From NCBI GenBank assembly GCA_021414085.1, contig JAIOPC010000010.1:161149-225148 (forward strand): a stretch of DNA of 64,000 bases, in the 5' to 3' direction. Shown in pieces: positions 9,250 through 17,699 of the stretch. Each line of letters opens with the position of its first letter. Positions within the stretch are counted from its first letter, which is position 1. The position numbers and the translations under genes are program-made. The stretch is from Actinomycetes bacterium (GTDB lineage: Bacteria > Actinomycetota > Acidimicrobiia > Acidimicrobiales > Ilumatobacteraceae). Below the pieces are notes generated by a model. It searched no databases and was not told the DNA's origin. It was given only the letters and a program-made list of their open reading frames with translations.

Positions 9250-9863
9250 AGCGCGCTCACGGGATGATGCTCGCCCTGCTGGTAACAGTCGGCACAGCAG
9301 GATGCGGCATCGCGTCCGACGACGGTCCTCGCGATATTGCTGCCGCCGACCAGGTCGAACTGGGTCTCGGTAGCGACAGCAACGCGGGCGCCGCCATCGG
9401 AACTGCTCGCGTGTACTTCCTGTCACCTGAAGTCGTGGGGCAAGCAGCGTTGTTGGAGTCCGTCGCGCGCGATGTCGCGGAAACCCCAACAGCGCTGCTG
9501 CAGGCATTGCTCGCCGGTCCGAACCAGACCGAGCAGGCGAATCAGTTCCGCACGGCGCTGCCCGCCGGCACCGAATTGCTCGATGCCCGCCGGCAAGGCT
9601 TCGTGTTGCGCGTCGACCTCTCCGACGCCGTACTTGAGTTGTCCGGTCAGGTGCTGATCACCGCGATCGCGCAGATTGTGTTCACTGCTTCAGAGATCGA
9701 TGGCGTGCGCGGCGTCACGATCTTGGTTGCGGGGGCCGATCAGCAATGGCCGGTCGGCAGCGGCGAGCTGTCCAGCACGCCGCTGACGGTTTACGACTAC
9801 CCGGGGTTGGTGCCGTCGTCGCAACCGGATTACCCGCCGTTCCCCTCGCCCACCACGGCGTAG
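9246..9863 (+). CDS. GerMN-domain lipoprotein, LpqB-like partner of the kinase
   Basis: This 205-residue exported protein has a signal sequence ending in VGTAGCG, where the Cys is the likely lipidation site. One GerMN domain follows (about 50-170: ARVYFLSP, ALLAGPNQTEQANQF, VLRVDLSDAVLELSG). LpqB proteins in other actinobacteria contain GerMN plus a propeller and modulate MtrB. This one is much shorter and lacks the propeller, so it is a minimal version. Translation is coupled to the kinase gene by a 4-base overlap. Confidence 0.8.
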   Translation: MKRAHGMMLALLVTVGTAGCGIASDDGPRDIAAADQVELGLGSDSNAGAAIGTARVYFLSPEVVGQAALLESVARDVAETPTALLQALLAGPNQTEQANQFRTALPAGTELLDARRQGFVLRVDLSDAVLELSGQVLITAIAQIVFTASEIDGVRGVTILVAGADQQWPVGSGELSSTPLTVYDYPGLVPSSQPDYPPFPSPTTA

Positions 9864-9882
9864 CTGCAATCCAGGCGCACAA

Positions 9883-10917
9883 TCAGCCGAAGAAGACGCC
9901 TGCGACTTCGTTGTAGAGGTGCATATCGACGGGGCGCGTGCGACCGACGGCTTCCGACAGCGGTGCGGTCATCACTTCCCCACCGCGCATGGCGACCATG
10001 TGTCCCCACGCGCCAGCGTGCACCGCGTCGATAGCCGCGACGCCGTATCGGGTACTCAACACGCGATCGAACGCTGTCGGCGTCCCGCCGCGTTGGATGT
10101 GTCCGAGCAGCACCATGCGGCTCTCGAAGCCGGTGCGCTCTTCGATTGCGTTGGCAATCGTTTGCGCGACGCCGCCTAAGCGCACGTGACCGAATTGGTC
10201 GAGGACCTTGTCGCGACTGTGCATCGAACCCTCGAGTGGCTCGGCGCCTTCGGCGACGACGACGATCGAGGCGTATCGTCCACGTTCGTGTCGGCTGCGC
10301 AGTTGCGCGCACACAGCGTCGATGTCGAATGGTTGCTCGGGAATCAGGATCGCGGTGGCACCGCCAGCGATGCCCGCGTAGGTGGCGATCCATCCGCTGT
10401 CGCGGCCCATCACCTCGACGACCATGACGCGATCGTGGCTCTCCGCAGTCGTGTGTAAACGATCGATCGCATCGGTCGCGATCTGCACTGCGGTGTTGAA
10501 CCCGAACGTCACATCGGTACCGACAACGTCGTTGTCGATCGTCTTCGGGATACCCACGATCGGCAGATTGCGATCGGCGTGCAACTTGCATGCGACCGAC
10601 AGCGAGCCGTTGCCGCCGATCACGACGAGCGCATCCAGCTGCATCTCACGGAACGTGTCGACAACTTCCTGCACGCCTGTGGCATGGTCGTACGGACTTC
10701 CTCGCCGCGTACCCAGCATGGTGCCGCCCTTGGGCAGCATGCCGCGTAACGTCGCCACATTGAGCTCGGTGAAGCGTCGCTCGCGCACACCGTCCCACGC
10801 ATCGTAGAAACCAAACAATTCGTCGCCGTAGACCTGTTCGCCCTTGCGCACAACCGCGCGAATCGCCGCGTTGAGTCCGGGACAATCGCCCCCACCTGTC
10901 AGAATGCCGACGCGCAT
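9883..10917 (-). CDS. pfkA: 6-phosphofructokinase (PfkA superfamily, group III-like)
   Basis: This 344-residue enzyme phosphorylates fructose-6-phosphate in glycolysis. The phosphoryl-donor site reads GGNGSLSVACK and the catalytic loop PKTIDND, followed by MGRDSGW. A Gly at the position equivalent to E. coli 104 favours ATP over pyrophosphate. The Lys in PKTIDND marks the actinobacterial mixed-substrate group. An Asn in place of the usual Asp/Glu in GG(D/E)G is noteworthy. I use the ATG giving MRVGILTGGGDCPG; the frame is open upstream, but a TACCAT -10 motif lies 6 bases before this ATG. Confidence 0.9.
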   Translation of the reverse strand: MRVGILTGGGDCPGLNAAIRAVVRKGEQVYGDELFGFYDAWDGVRERRFTELNVATLRGMLPKGGTMLGTRRGSPYDHATGVQEVVDTFREMQLDALVVIGGNGSLSVACKLHADRNLPIVGIPKTIDNDVVGTDVTFGFNTAVQIATDAIDRLHTTAESHDRVMVVEVMGRDSGWIATYAGIAGGATAILIPEQPFDIDAVCAQLRSRHERGRYASIVVVAEGAEPLEGSMHSRDKVLDQFGHVRLGGVAQTIANAIEERTGFESRMVLLGHIQRGGTPTAFDRVLSTRYGVAAIDAVHAGAWGHMVAMRGGEVMTAPLSEAVGRTRPVDMHLYNEVAGVFFG

Positions 10918-10923
10918 ATCAAA

Positions 10924-10929
10924 ATGGTA
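10924..10929 (-). promoter_or_regulatory. -10 element TACCAT, leaderless-type
   Basis: On the minus strand TACCAT ends 6 bases before the phosphofructokinase ATG, which supports that start over longer in-frame options. Confidence 0.5.
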
Positions 10930-10964
10930 CGGCTGCTGGAGTGAGACGGAGGTGATGGCTGAGA

Positions 10965-11324
10965 ATGAAATGGGATTCCTCGCGGACGGTTCCGTGGAAA
11001 CGACTGTGCATCGAGTGGGCCGTCGTCGCGGCGGTCGTCGCCGCCGTGTCGTTCTCGGCAACCGACAATCGCAGGCTCTCCAGCTACCTGGCCCTCCTGC
11101 TCGGTGGCGCCGTATACCTGGTGGTCGGCGCGACCATGGCCAAGCTCGGCTACCAACGTAAGTCCCTGAAGCAAATGCGCGCCGAGGTGGCCGCCGCCCC
11201 ACGGCGCACGGTCGGGTCGTCCTCCACGGCGGAAAGGTCGGCTACAACGGTGCGGCCAAAGCCCGCCCCCACAAAGCGAACCTCAGGGAGCGCCGGCCAG
11301 CGACCAGCGAAGCGGCGCCGGTGA
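10965..11324 (+). CDS. Small membrane protein with basic tail, unknown
   Basis: This 119-residue protein has two hydrophobic segments (about 15-32 and 38-58) and a long Arg/Lys/Pro/Thr-rich C-terminal tail. No family is recognised. A purine-rich GGAGGT lies about 11 bases upstream. Its TGA overlaps the GTG of the glycerol kinase gene. It is divergent from phosphofructokinase. Confidence 0.6.
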   Translation: MKWDSSRTVPWKRLCIEWAVVAAVVAAVSFSATDNRRLSSYLALLLGGAVYLVVGATMAKLGYQRKSLKQMRAEVAAAPRRTVGSSSTAERSATTVRPKPAPTKRTSGSAGQRPAKRRR

Positions 11325-12832
11325 CTACTCATGCCGCAACCAGTCCCTCCTGCGTGATTGCAATCGACGCAGGGACTACCGGCGTGCGGAGTCGCGCCGT
11401 GTTCCCCAAGGTCGGCGCGGTCAGCGCAACGGCGGTCGCGTCGTATCGCGAGTTCACGCAGCACTTTCCAGAACCGGGGTGGGTCGAACACGACGCGGTC
11501 GAGATCTGGTCCGCGGTCAAGGCCACGCTCGCCGATGTCGTGCAGCAGGTGGGCTCTGCAAGTGTCGCCGCTATCGGCATCACCAACCAGCGCGAAACCG
11601 TGCTGGCATGGAACCGTCGCACCGGCGAACCGTACGGCACCGCGATCGTGTGGCAAGACCGGCGCACCGCTGCGCGCTGCGATCAACTGGCCGCCGAGGG
11701 CTGGTTGCCCGAAGTGCGCGCCACGACCGGGTTAGTGCTTGACCCCTACTTCTCCGGTTCCAAAATCGAATGGTTGCTCGCCAATCGCAGCATCCCCGTC
11801 GACGACGAGCTCGCGATTGGCACCATCGACAGCTGGCTGCTGTGGAACCTGACTGGCGGCAAGGTGCATGCGACCGACGCGTCGAACGCCAGTCGCACGA
11901 TGCTGTTCGATATTCGCACTTTGCAGTGGAGCGAGGCGATGTGCGGTCTATTCGGAGTTCCAATGTCGGCGCTTCCCACGGTGATGCCGTCCAGCGGCCG
12001 GTTCGGCGTCACCTCCGATGCGTGCGGCGCGCCATCGGGCATTCCGATCGCGGGCATCGCGGGCGATCAACAATCCGCGTTGTTCGGGCAGGCCTGTTTT
12101 TCGCCCGGCATGGCGAAGAACACGTACGGCACCGGCAGCTTCATTTTGCTCAACGTCGGCGAGCAGTGCCCTCCGGTCGCCGAGGGAATGCTCACCACCG
12201 TTGGCTGGACCACTAGCGACTCGACGACATACGCGCTCGAGGGTGCCGTCTTTGTGACGGGAGCGGCTGTCCAGTGGCTGCGCGACGGAATCGAAGTGAT
12301 TGCGAGCGCAGCCGAAGTCGGGCCGCTGGCCGCGTCGGTCCCCGACAACGGCGGCGTGTACCTCGTGCCCGCGTTCGCGGGACTCGGTAGCCCGTGGTGG
12401 GATCCATACGCCCGGGGCACCATCGTGGGTATCACTCGTGGCAGCACGAAGGCACACCTGGCACGGGCCGTAGTGGAAGCTATGGCCTACCAAACGCGCG
12501 ACGCGGTCGACGCGATGTCGTTGGCGGCTGGCGTCGACATCAAGGATCTGCGCGTCGACGGCGGCGCGTCGGTGATGGACGACATGCTGCAGTTTCAGGC
12601 CGATCAGTTGGGCGTGACCGTACGCCGTCCGTCGGACCAAGAAACCACGGCACTTGGGGCCGCCTACCTTGCCGGTCTCGCCGAAGGCGTGTGGCCATCG
12701 CTCGCCGCGATCACGGCCGAGTGGACAGTCGAGGCAGTCTTCGAACCCGCAAGCGACCGCACGATTGCCGATCTCGCGCACGCCGGGTGGCAACGCGCGG
12801 TCGAACGTTCACGCGACTGGGTACAACATTGA
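11321..12832 (+). CDS. glpK: Glycerol kinase
   Basis: This 503-residue FGGY kinase converts glycerol to sn-glycerol-3-phosphate using ATP. It has the N-terminal phosphate loop IDAGTTGVRSR, IVWQDRRTAARC, KNTYGTGSF, and the family signature GLGSPWWDPYARGTIVGITRG. Length and motifs match canonical GlpK. A second, more divergent FGGY kinase is in the glpD cluster at 29.3 kb, so the organism has two. The GTG start overlaps the preceding stop. Confidence 0.93.
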   Translation: MTTHAATSPSCVIAIDAGTTGVRSRAVFPKVGAVSATAVASYREFTQHFPEPGWVEHDAVEIWSAVKATLADVVQQVGSASVAAIGITNQRETVLAWNRRTGEPYGTAIVWQDRRTAARCDQLAAEGWLPEVRATTGLVLDPYFSGSKIEWLLANRSIPVDDELAIGTIDSWLLWNLTGGKVHATDASNASRTMLFDIRTLQWSEAMCGLFGVPMSALPTVMPSSGRFGVTSDACGAPSGIPIAGIAGDQQSALFGQACFSPGMAKNTYGTGSFILLNVGEQCPPVAEGMLTTVGWTTSDSTTYALEGAVFVTGAAVQWLRDGIEVIASAAEVGPLAASVPDNGGVYLVPAFAGLGSPWWDPYARGTIVGITRGSTKAHLARAVVEAMAYQTRDAVDAMSLAAGVDIKDLRVDGGASVMDDMLQFQADQLGVTVRRPSDQETTALGAAYLAGLAEGVWPSLAAITAEWTVEAVFEPASDRTIADLAHAGWQRAVERSRDWVQH

Positions 12833-12853
12833 GACCCGCGATCTAGGAGGACC

Positions 12854-13357
12854 ATGTCGAACGCTTTAGAACCCGACTGCATTCATGTTGTCATCGAGAT
12901 ACCCCGCGGAAGTCGCAACAAGTACGAAATCGATCACGACACCGGGCGCGTGTTCCTTGATCGACGGCTGTTCACGGCGACCACCTATCCGGCTGACTAC
13001 GGGTTCATTCCCGAAACGTTGGGAGGCGATGGCGACCCACTCGACGCGCTGGTGCTACTCGAAGACCCGGTGTATCCGGGCGTTTGGGTGCAGGCACGAC
13101 CGGTCGGAGTGTTGTACATGCACGACGAGGCTGGCGAAGACGCCAAGATTCTGTGCGTTCCGCCCAACGAGCCACGCTGGCAGACGGTGCACGATCTCGG
13201 CGACCTGACGCCACAACTCGTGCAAGAGATCCAGCATTTCTTCGAGGTCTACAAAGCGCTCGAGCCGGGCAAGTCTTCCTCTACCGCCGGACTGGCCGGG
13301 CGCGACGCCGCGTGGGAAGCAATCCGCACGGCCCGCGCCAACTTCCGCCCGCACTAG
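12854..13357 (+). CDS. ppa: Inorganic pyrophosphatase (family I)
   Basis: This 167-residue soluble Mg2+ enzyme hydrolyses PPi. Signatures are IEIPRGSRNKYEID, YPADYGFIPETLGGDGDPLDALVL (active-site Asp cluster) and the DDLTPQ-like HDLGDLTPQ region. A good AGGAGG precedes the ATG by 4-5 bases. It sits 21 bases after glycerol kinase, consistent with co-transcription, and is convergent with the ROK kinase with a 4-base overlap. Confidence 0.95.
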   Translation: MSNALEPDCIHVVIEIPRGSRNKYEIDHDTGRVFLDRRLFTATTYPADYGFIPETLGGDGDPLDALVLLEDPVYPGVWVQARPVGVLYMHDEAGEDAKILCVPPNEPRWQTVHDLGDLTPQLVQEIQHFFEVYKALEPGKSSSTAGLAGRDAAWEAIRTARANFRPH

Positions 13358-14286
13358 TGCAGGTCTGCGAGTAGCGCGGCGCCGATGGCGCCCGCCTGTT
13401 CTCCTAGTTGCGCGAACGCCAACGAGGGGTGTGGACGCAGATCGGGCGCGTAGAGCAATTCGCCGAACCAATGCTTGATCGGGGCGAGGAACACATCCGC
13501 ACCTACCGCCAAGCCACCACCGAGCACGAACATCGCGGGGTCGAGAACGTTCGTCAGGTTGACCAGGCCAAGCGCGACCCAGCGGCTGTACTCGTCGACA
13601 ACGGCAACTGCGTTCGCGTCTTGCTCGCGCGCCGCAGCAGCAACATGCTCGCCGCGCACCTGGCTCGGGTCGCCACCCGCCAGGTCGATCACGCGCATAA
13701 TCCCCTTGCCATCGTGCACACGACGCGCCAGCCATGCCAGTCCAGAACCCGACGCGTAGCGCTCCCAACAACCGCGCCGACCGCATGGGCAGGGCGGGCC
13801 ATCCGGGTCCACCACCATGTGGCCGATTTCTCCGGCAAAGCCATTCGTGCCGCGCATCAAGGCCCCGTTAGCAACAACGCCGCCACCGACTCCTGTGCCG
13901 AGTGTGACCATCACGAAGTCATCGACGCCACGCCCGGCGCCGTGCTTCCATTCCGCCGCCGCCGCACACGTCGCGTCGCTATCGACCCGAACGAAACACC
14001 CGAGCCGCTTGCCAAGTAGCTCGCCCACCAGCAGGTCGTTAACACCAACGAGGTTTGGTGCTGCCCGCAGCGTCCCGTCGCGGGTAACAAGCCCAGGCAT
14101 GCCGACACCGAGTGAGTCCCAGGGCAGCATCGCTTGCGCGAGCTCGGTGACAGTCTCGATCAGCAGGTCGGCAGTCTTCGGCGTCGGTCGCCTCTGTTCG
14201 TCAACAACCCCGCCATTCGCGTCGAGCGCCAGTGCCAGGCACTTAGTTCCGCCGACGTCGATACCAAGCCGACGTGACGAGCTCAT
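13354..14286 (-). CDS. ROK-family sugar kinase, probable glucokinase
   Basis: This 310-residue protein has the ATP phosphate loop LGIDVGGTKCLALAL, a GTGVGGG motif, and the ROK zinc site HMVVDPDGPPCPCGRRGCWERYASG (given here in pieces: His in GEIGHM and the CPCGRRGC cluster). Actinobacterial ROK enzymes with this layout are usually ATP-glucokinases. It is followed, with a 4-base overlap, by a START-fold protein gene. Confidence 0.85.
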   Translation of the reverse strand: MSSSRRLGIDVGGTKCLALALDANGGVVDEQRRPTPKTADLLIETVTELAQAMLPWDSLGVGMPGLVTRDGTLRAAPNLVGVNDLLVGELLGKRLGCFVRVDSDATCAAAAEWKHGAGRGVDDFVMVTLGTGVGGGVVANGALMRGTNGFAGEIGHMVVDPDGPPCPCGRRGCWERYASGSGLAWLARRVHDGKGIMRVIDLAGGDPSQVRGEHVAAAAREQDANAVAVVDEYSRWVALGLVNLTNVLDPAMFVLGGGLAVGADVFLAPIKHWFGELLYAPDLRPHPSLAFAQLGEQAGAIGAALLADLH

Positions 14287-14717
14287 GCCTCCGCGCGGGC
14301 TTTGAGTTCGCGGACGGTATTCAGAATGCGCACCTCAGCGCGACGCTTCACGAACCCCGGCAGCGGCACAACCAACTCGATGGCCAGGTCGTAGCGCACC
14401 TCGGTGCCGCCGTTGGCCGCCGGCGAGAAGTGGTAAGCACCGTCGATCGTGCGCATGATGTCGCCGCGCACCATGTGCCATGCGAGAACGTTCGGCGCCT
14501 GCGAGTAGTCGTAGCTGAGCGTGTAGTGGGTGCTGCGCCCGAGCGCCGATGCCCGGTACTCGACCTGATCAGGGCGTCCGTCGCCGTCGCGGCTGCGCAC
14601 AATGACGTCTTTCACGTCCTTGGCCCAGTCGGGGTAACTCTCGAACTCGCACGCGATGGCCCACACGCGCTCAGGCGCCGCGGCGATGGTGATGGTCTGT
14701 GACGCCGTTTCTGCCAT
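14283..14717 (-). CDS. SRPBCC / polyketide-cyclase-like ligand-binding protein
   Basis: This 144-residue protein shows the START/SRPBCC pattern: TITIAAAPERVWAIACEFESYPDWA at the start (shown in part), alternating beta strands, and a long C-terminal helix FVKRRAEVRILNTVRELK. Such proteins bind hydrophobic ligands. No specific ligand can be inferred. A TAGAAC -10 motif ends 6 bases before the ATG. Confidence 0.8.
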   Translation of the reverse strand: MAETASQTITIAAAPERVWAIACEFESYPDWAKDVKDVIVRSRDGDGRPDQVEYRASALGRSTHYTLSYDYSQAPNVLAWHMVRGDIMRTIDGAYHFSPAANGGTEVRYDLAIELVVPLPGFVKRRAEVRILNTVRELKARAEA

Positions 14718-14723
14718 GGAGAT

Positions 14724-14729
14724 GTTCTA
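14724..14729 (-). promoter_or_regulatory. -10 element TAGAAC, leaderless-type
   Basis: On the minus strand this hexamer ends 6 bases before the ATG of the SRPBCC gene. Confidence 0.4.
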
Positions 14730-14770
14730 CCTGATCCTTGTTGTTGAACGACCGTTGCCCGTGGCCGACC

Positions 14771-15253
14771 TTACGGTTGGCCGATCTTGCGATTGGAGGG
14801 TTTCGCCGCCGGATTGACCCGCGGCCCGTAAGAACCGTACCTCGCCGCCCATACCCCGTTGCTGCCAATGCCGAACATGGGCACCAACACCGCGAACGCC
14901 AAGGCGTTCAACTGGCTGTCGTCGAGCCCGACCACGCCGATGCTGGCGGCACTGAAGGACGCCACCACTTGAACGACCAATGCGGTGAGCAACGCGCGTT
15001 TGACCGGTGGTGGCGCGGTCGTCCCGGTGAGCAGGTAAAGGTTGGCAACTCCAACTTCCTGCACGCGCGAGCGCTCTAGCGCGGCGGCGTAGGCCCACAG
15101 CGACGAACCGACGCCGACCGCAAAGAGCGCGATTGAGACAACCGCGATCAATACCTGAGCCCAGCGCTCGGTGCGCAACGGCACGGCTATCGCCAGGGCC
15201 ACAACGAAGACGCCCGTTCCAACTACGTCGACGCGCACCACTCGAGAGTTCAC
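14771..15253 (-). CDS. Four-helix membrane protein, unknown
   Basis: This 160-residue protein has four hydrophobic segments at about 10-28, 36-55, 80-105 and 118-135. I place the start at a GTG (VNSRVVRVDVVG), 4 bases after the mannosyltransferase stop. A much longer open frame upstream overlaps the mannosyltransferase and is spurious. No family is recognised. Position suggests co-transcription with the mannosyltransferase and queG. Confidence 0.65.
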   Translation of the reverse strand: MNSRVVRVDVVGTGVFVVALAIAVPLRTERWAQVLIAVVSIALFAVGVGSSLWAYAAALERSRVQEVGVANLYLLTGTTAPPPVKRALLTALVVQVVASFSAASIGVVGLDDSQLNALAFAVLVPMFGIGSNGVWAARYGSYGPRVNPAAKPSNRKIGQP

Positions 15254-15257
15254 GGCA

Positions 15258-16382
15258 TCAGTCTGCCAGCGCACCGAGCGAGACACCGAGACGATGGGCA
15301 AGCACGTCGTAGGAGAACTCGCGCACTGCGCGTTCCCGCCCGGCGAGCCCCATGGCGTGCGCACCGGCAGGATCGTTGAGTAGTTGCTCAAACGCGGCAG
15401 CGACCCGGCGCGGATCATCTGGTTCCCGCACCACGATTCCCGTTCGCCCGTCTTCGACTGCCTCTGCGGCACCGCCCGAATCGCCAGCGATCTGGGGCAC
15501 TCCACACGCCGCCGCCTCCAGAAACACAATGCCGAAGCCTTCTTGTTCGAGGCCACCCCAACGATTGCGACACAGCATCGCGTAAACGTCGGCACAGCCG
15601 TACAGCCGCGGCAGGTCGTCGTTGCTGACCCGCCCGAGAAACACAACCGGCGCGTCGAGCGAGGCCGCCAAAGCGCGCAGTCGTTTCTCGTCGCGACCGC
15701 TGCCAGAGATCGCGAGCACGAACTTGGGGCGCGCGGCGCGCAACTGCGCCGCGGCCCGAATGGCGGTATCGAAGCCCTTTCGTGGCACCAGCCGGCTGAC
15801 GCTCACCACCACCTCGGCATCATCGGCAAAACCGAATTGCGCGCGAGCAGCCGACCGTTCGGCTTGCGTGAGCGGTCGAAAACGATCGGTATCGACCCCA
15901 GGCGGTACGACGGTGATCGGCAACTCGCGTCCGGCGGCGTGCTCGGCTTCGCTCGCGGGGTAACCGCCGGCGGCGACGACATGGCGCGCGCGCCGCAACA
16001 CATACGCGAGGGTTTGTTTGCTCAGCGGAAGGCGCCCTGGCACCGTCACCTCGGCACCGTGCAGCACGACGTCGTAAGGCAGTTGCAGCGATGGCCCGAC
16101 CAGACCAAGCGGCAAGGCGGGATCCAACACAATCAGATCCGCGTTGACAGCCCGCGCCATCGCATCGATACGGCGCACCATCCACGGATGGGGCAGCAAC
16201 ACGGGCTCACGCGTGCGCTCGATGTGAAATGCCTGCGCGGCATCGAATGCATCTGCGCCCTCATAGGGACTAGTGAGCACGGCGAACGAGTCGGGTGGAA
16301 GCCGCCGCCACCACTCCCACAGCAACGATTGAATGCCGCCAATCTTTGGAGGGAAGTCGTTGGTCACCAGCAGGTGTTTCAT
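15258..16382 (-). CDS. GT4 glycosyltransferase, PimB-like mannosyltransferase
   Basis: This 374-residue GT-B enzyme starts MKHLLVTNDFPPKIGGIQSLL, with GVDTDRFRPL and the donor-binding EGFGIVFLEAAACG. The N-terminal motif and length resemble actinobacterial phosphatidyl-myo-inositol mannosyltransferases (PimB') and related GDP-mannose enzymes at the inner membrane. AAGGAG 8 bases upstream fixes the ATG; it overlaps the queG stop by 4 bases. Together with the Ppm-like enzyme at 5.2 kb it suggests mannosylated lipids in the envelope. The exact acceptor is inferred. Confidence 0.8.
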   Translation of the reverse strand: MKHLLVTNDFPPKIGGIQSLLWEWWRRLPPDSFAVLTSPYEGADAFDAAQAFHIERTREPVLLPHPWMVRRIDAMARAVNADLIVLDPALPLGLVGPSLQLPYDVVLHGAEVTVPGRLPLSKQTLAYVLRRARHVVAAGGYPASEAEHAAGRELPITVVPPGVDTDRFRPLTQAERSAARAQFGFADDAEVVVSVSRLVPRKGFDTAIRAAAQLRAARPKFVLAISGSGRDEKRLRALAASLDAPVVFLGRVSNDDLPRLYGCADVYAMLCRNRWGGLEQEGFGIVFLEAAACGVPQIAGDSGGAAEAVEDGRTGIVVREPDDPRRVAAAFEQLLNDPAGAHAMGLAGRERAVREFSYDVLAHRLGVSLGALAD

Positions 16383-17461
16383 CCCCCGCTCCTTTCCGGC
16401 ATCGCGTGCAGTCCCAAACGATGCGCCGCCCACTCGGCATGTTCGCGCAGCAGTGGGTCGTCGTGCACCACGTACTGAGCCACGACATCTTGTACCTCAC
16501 TGTCGGCCGCATCACCGATATTGCCGAGTACCACCAGTGCGTTACGTCGAATCCAGCGCGGATCGCGGTCGGCGAGATACCACGGACTCCACTGTGCGAG
16601 CAGTTCTGCATCAGAGCTGCGCAACAAATCGAGTACCGCGATCCAGGCTTTCCCCGCCGCGGCCGCCGGGGCACGATTGGTCGGCCCGAAGCGAATAGTC
16701 GGCGGGCACACCTCCTGGCAGTCGTCGCACCCGTAGATGCGGTCGCCAACCAGTTCCCTCAGCTCGGGCGCGATCACGCCTGGCTTTTGCAAGACCCACG
16801 CCAAGCATCTCGCGGCGTCGACCACCCCGGGCTCGATGATCGCAGCAGTCGGGCAGACATCGAGGCAGCGGCGACACGCGCCGCAGCCGTCCGCAACGGG
16901 TTCTGGTTGCAACGGCAAAGCCGCCGTGGTCACCACGCTGCCGAGCACGAACCAACTGCCAGCACCGGGCAGCAACAGGTTGGCGTTTTTGCCGAACCAT
17001 CCAATTCCCGCGAGGTGTGCGACCTCACGATCGACGAGCGAGTTGTCGTCGACGAAGGCCACTGCCCGGTAGCCATCGGCGCGCAATCGACGGGCAACGG
17101 TGCGTAACGCGCGGCGCAGCGGCGCGTAATGGTCGACCCATGCATAGCGCGCAACCCGCGCTTGCGGACCTTGCGGGCGCGGCACGTCGGCGAGCAGGTA
17201 AGGACTGGCCGCAACGAACACCGACTGCGCACCGGGGACAGCGCGTTGTGGGTCGGTGGACCGAGACGGATTCCGGAAGGTGAACTGCATTCCATCGGTG
17301 AGGCCGCGGCGCACCCGGTCGTCGATGGCGACCCGCGCCCGGGAGAGCACGGCGGCCGGGGCTACCCCGGTGTGAGTAACACCGAATGGCTCGGTGAGAC
17401 GAGCGAGATCGGCCAGATATGCCGCATCGGCGCTGGGCGAAGGTGGATTAGCGGGCCTCAC
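16379..17461 (-). CDS. queG: Epoxyqueuosine reductase
   Basis: This 360-residue cobalamin- and Fe-S-dependent enzyme does the last step of queuosine tRNA modification. Two 4Fe-4S motifs are visible, CGACRRCLDVCP and CDDCQEVCPPTI, followed by HEAT-like helical repeats at the C-terminus. GTG start (VRPANPPSPSADAAYL). The small Cys-rich protein gene just upstream overlaps it by 14 bases. Confidence 0.9.
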   Translation of the reverse strand: MRPANPPSPSADAAYLADLARLTEPFGVTHTGVAPAAVLSRARVAIDDRVRRGLTDGMQFTFRNPSRSTDPQRAVPGAQSVFVAASPYLLADVPRPQGPQARVARYAWVDHYAPLRRALRTVARRLRADGYRAVAFVDDNSLVDREVAHLAGIGWFGKNANLLLPGAGSWFVLGSVVTTAALPLQPEPVADGCGACRRCLDVCPTAAIIEPGVVDAARCLAWVLQKPGVIAPELRELVGDRIYGCDDCQEVCPPTIRFGPTNRAPAAAAGKAWIAVLDLLRSSDAELLAQWSPWYLADRDPRWIRRNALVVLGNIGDAADSEVQDVVAQYVVHDDPLLREHAEWAAHRLGLHAMPERSGG

Positions 17462-17642
17462 GATGTCGCAGCGTAGGCACCAGCCCAGCCGCTGCAAGCA
17501 GTTCCACCGCACGAAGTTCGGCCGCATCGAAGCTCATCCGCTCGCGCAACGCCGGTGAAAGCAAGTGAGTAACGACGCAGTCGGCACACGTCGCGGTTCC
17601 GCACATCGCGCACGAGTCGCAGGAGATGACAATCGATGACAT
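17448..17642 (-). CDS. Small Cys-rich conserved actinobacterial protein
   Basis: This 64-residue protein starts MSSIVISCDSCAMCGTATC and continues ADCVVTHLLS. Cysteines spaced C-x2-C-x2-C-x4-C-x2-C suggest a zinc or Fe-S site. Similar short proteins occur in many actinobacteria; I know no assigned function. Translational overlap with queG suggests they are expressed together. An in-frame ATG nine codons upstream exists, but the conserved block starts here. Confidence 0.7.
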   Translation of the reverse strand: MSSIVISCDSCAMCGTATCADCVVTHLLSPALRERMSFDAAELRAVELLAAAGLVPTLRHREAR

Positions 17643-17699
17643 GCCGCCATCGTCGCACCGGGGTGTCACAGAGTTATCTAGCCACTAGCTATCTAGCCA

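Noticed and set aside
9830..10591. 253-residue minus-strand frame inside phosphofructokinase
   Set aside because: Same-strand shadow, extremely Arg-rich, no motif.
10918..11202. Longer N-terminus for phosphofructokinase
   Set aside because: The extension overlaps a divergent gene and precedes a clean MRVGILTGGGD start with its own -10.
12796..12818. LexA-like GAACGTTC in the glycerol kinase gene
   Set aside because: It lacks the 4-base spacer needed for an SOS box and is inside coding sequence.
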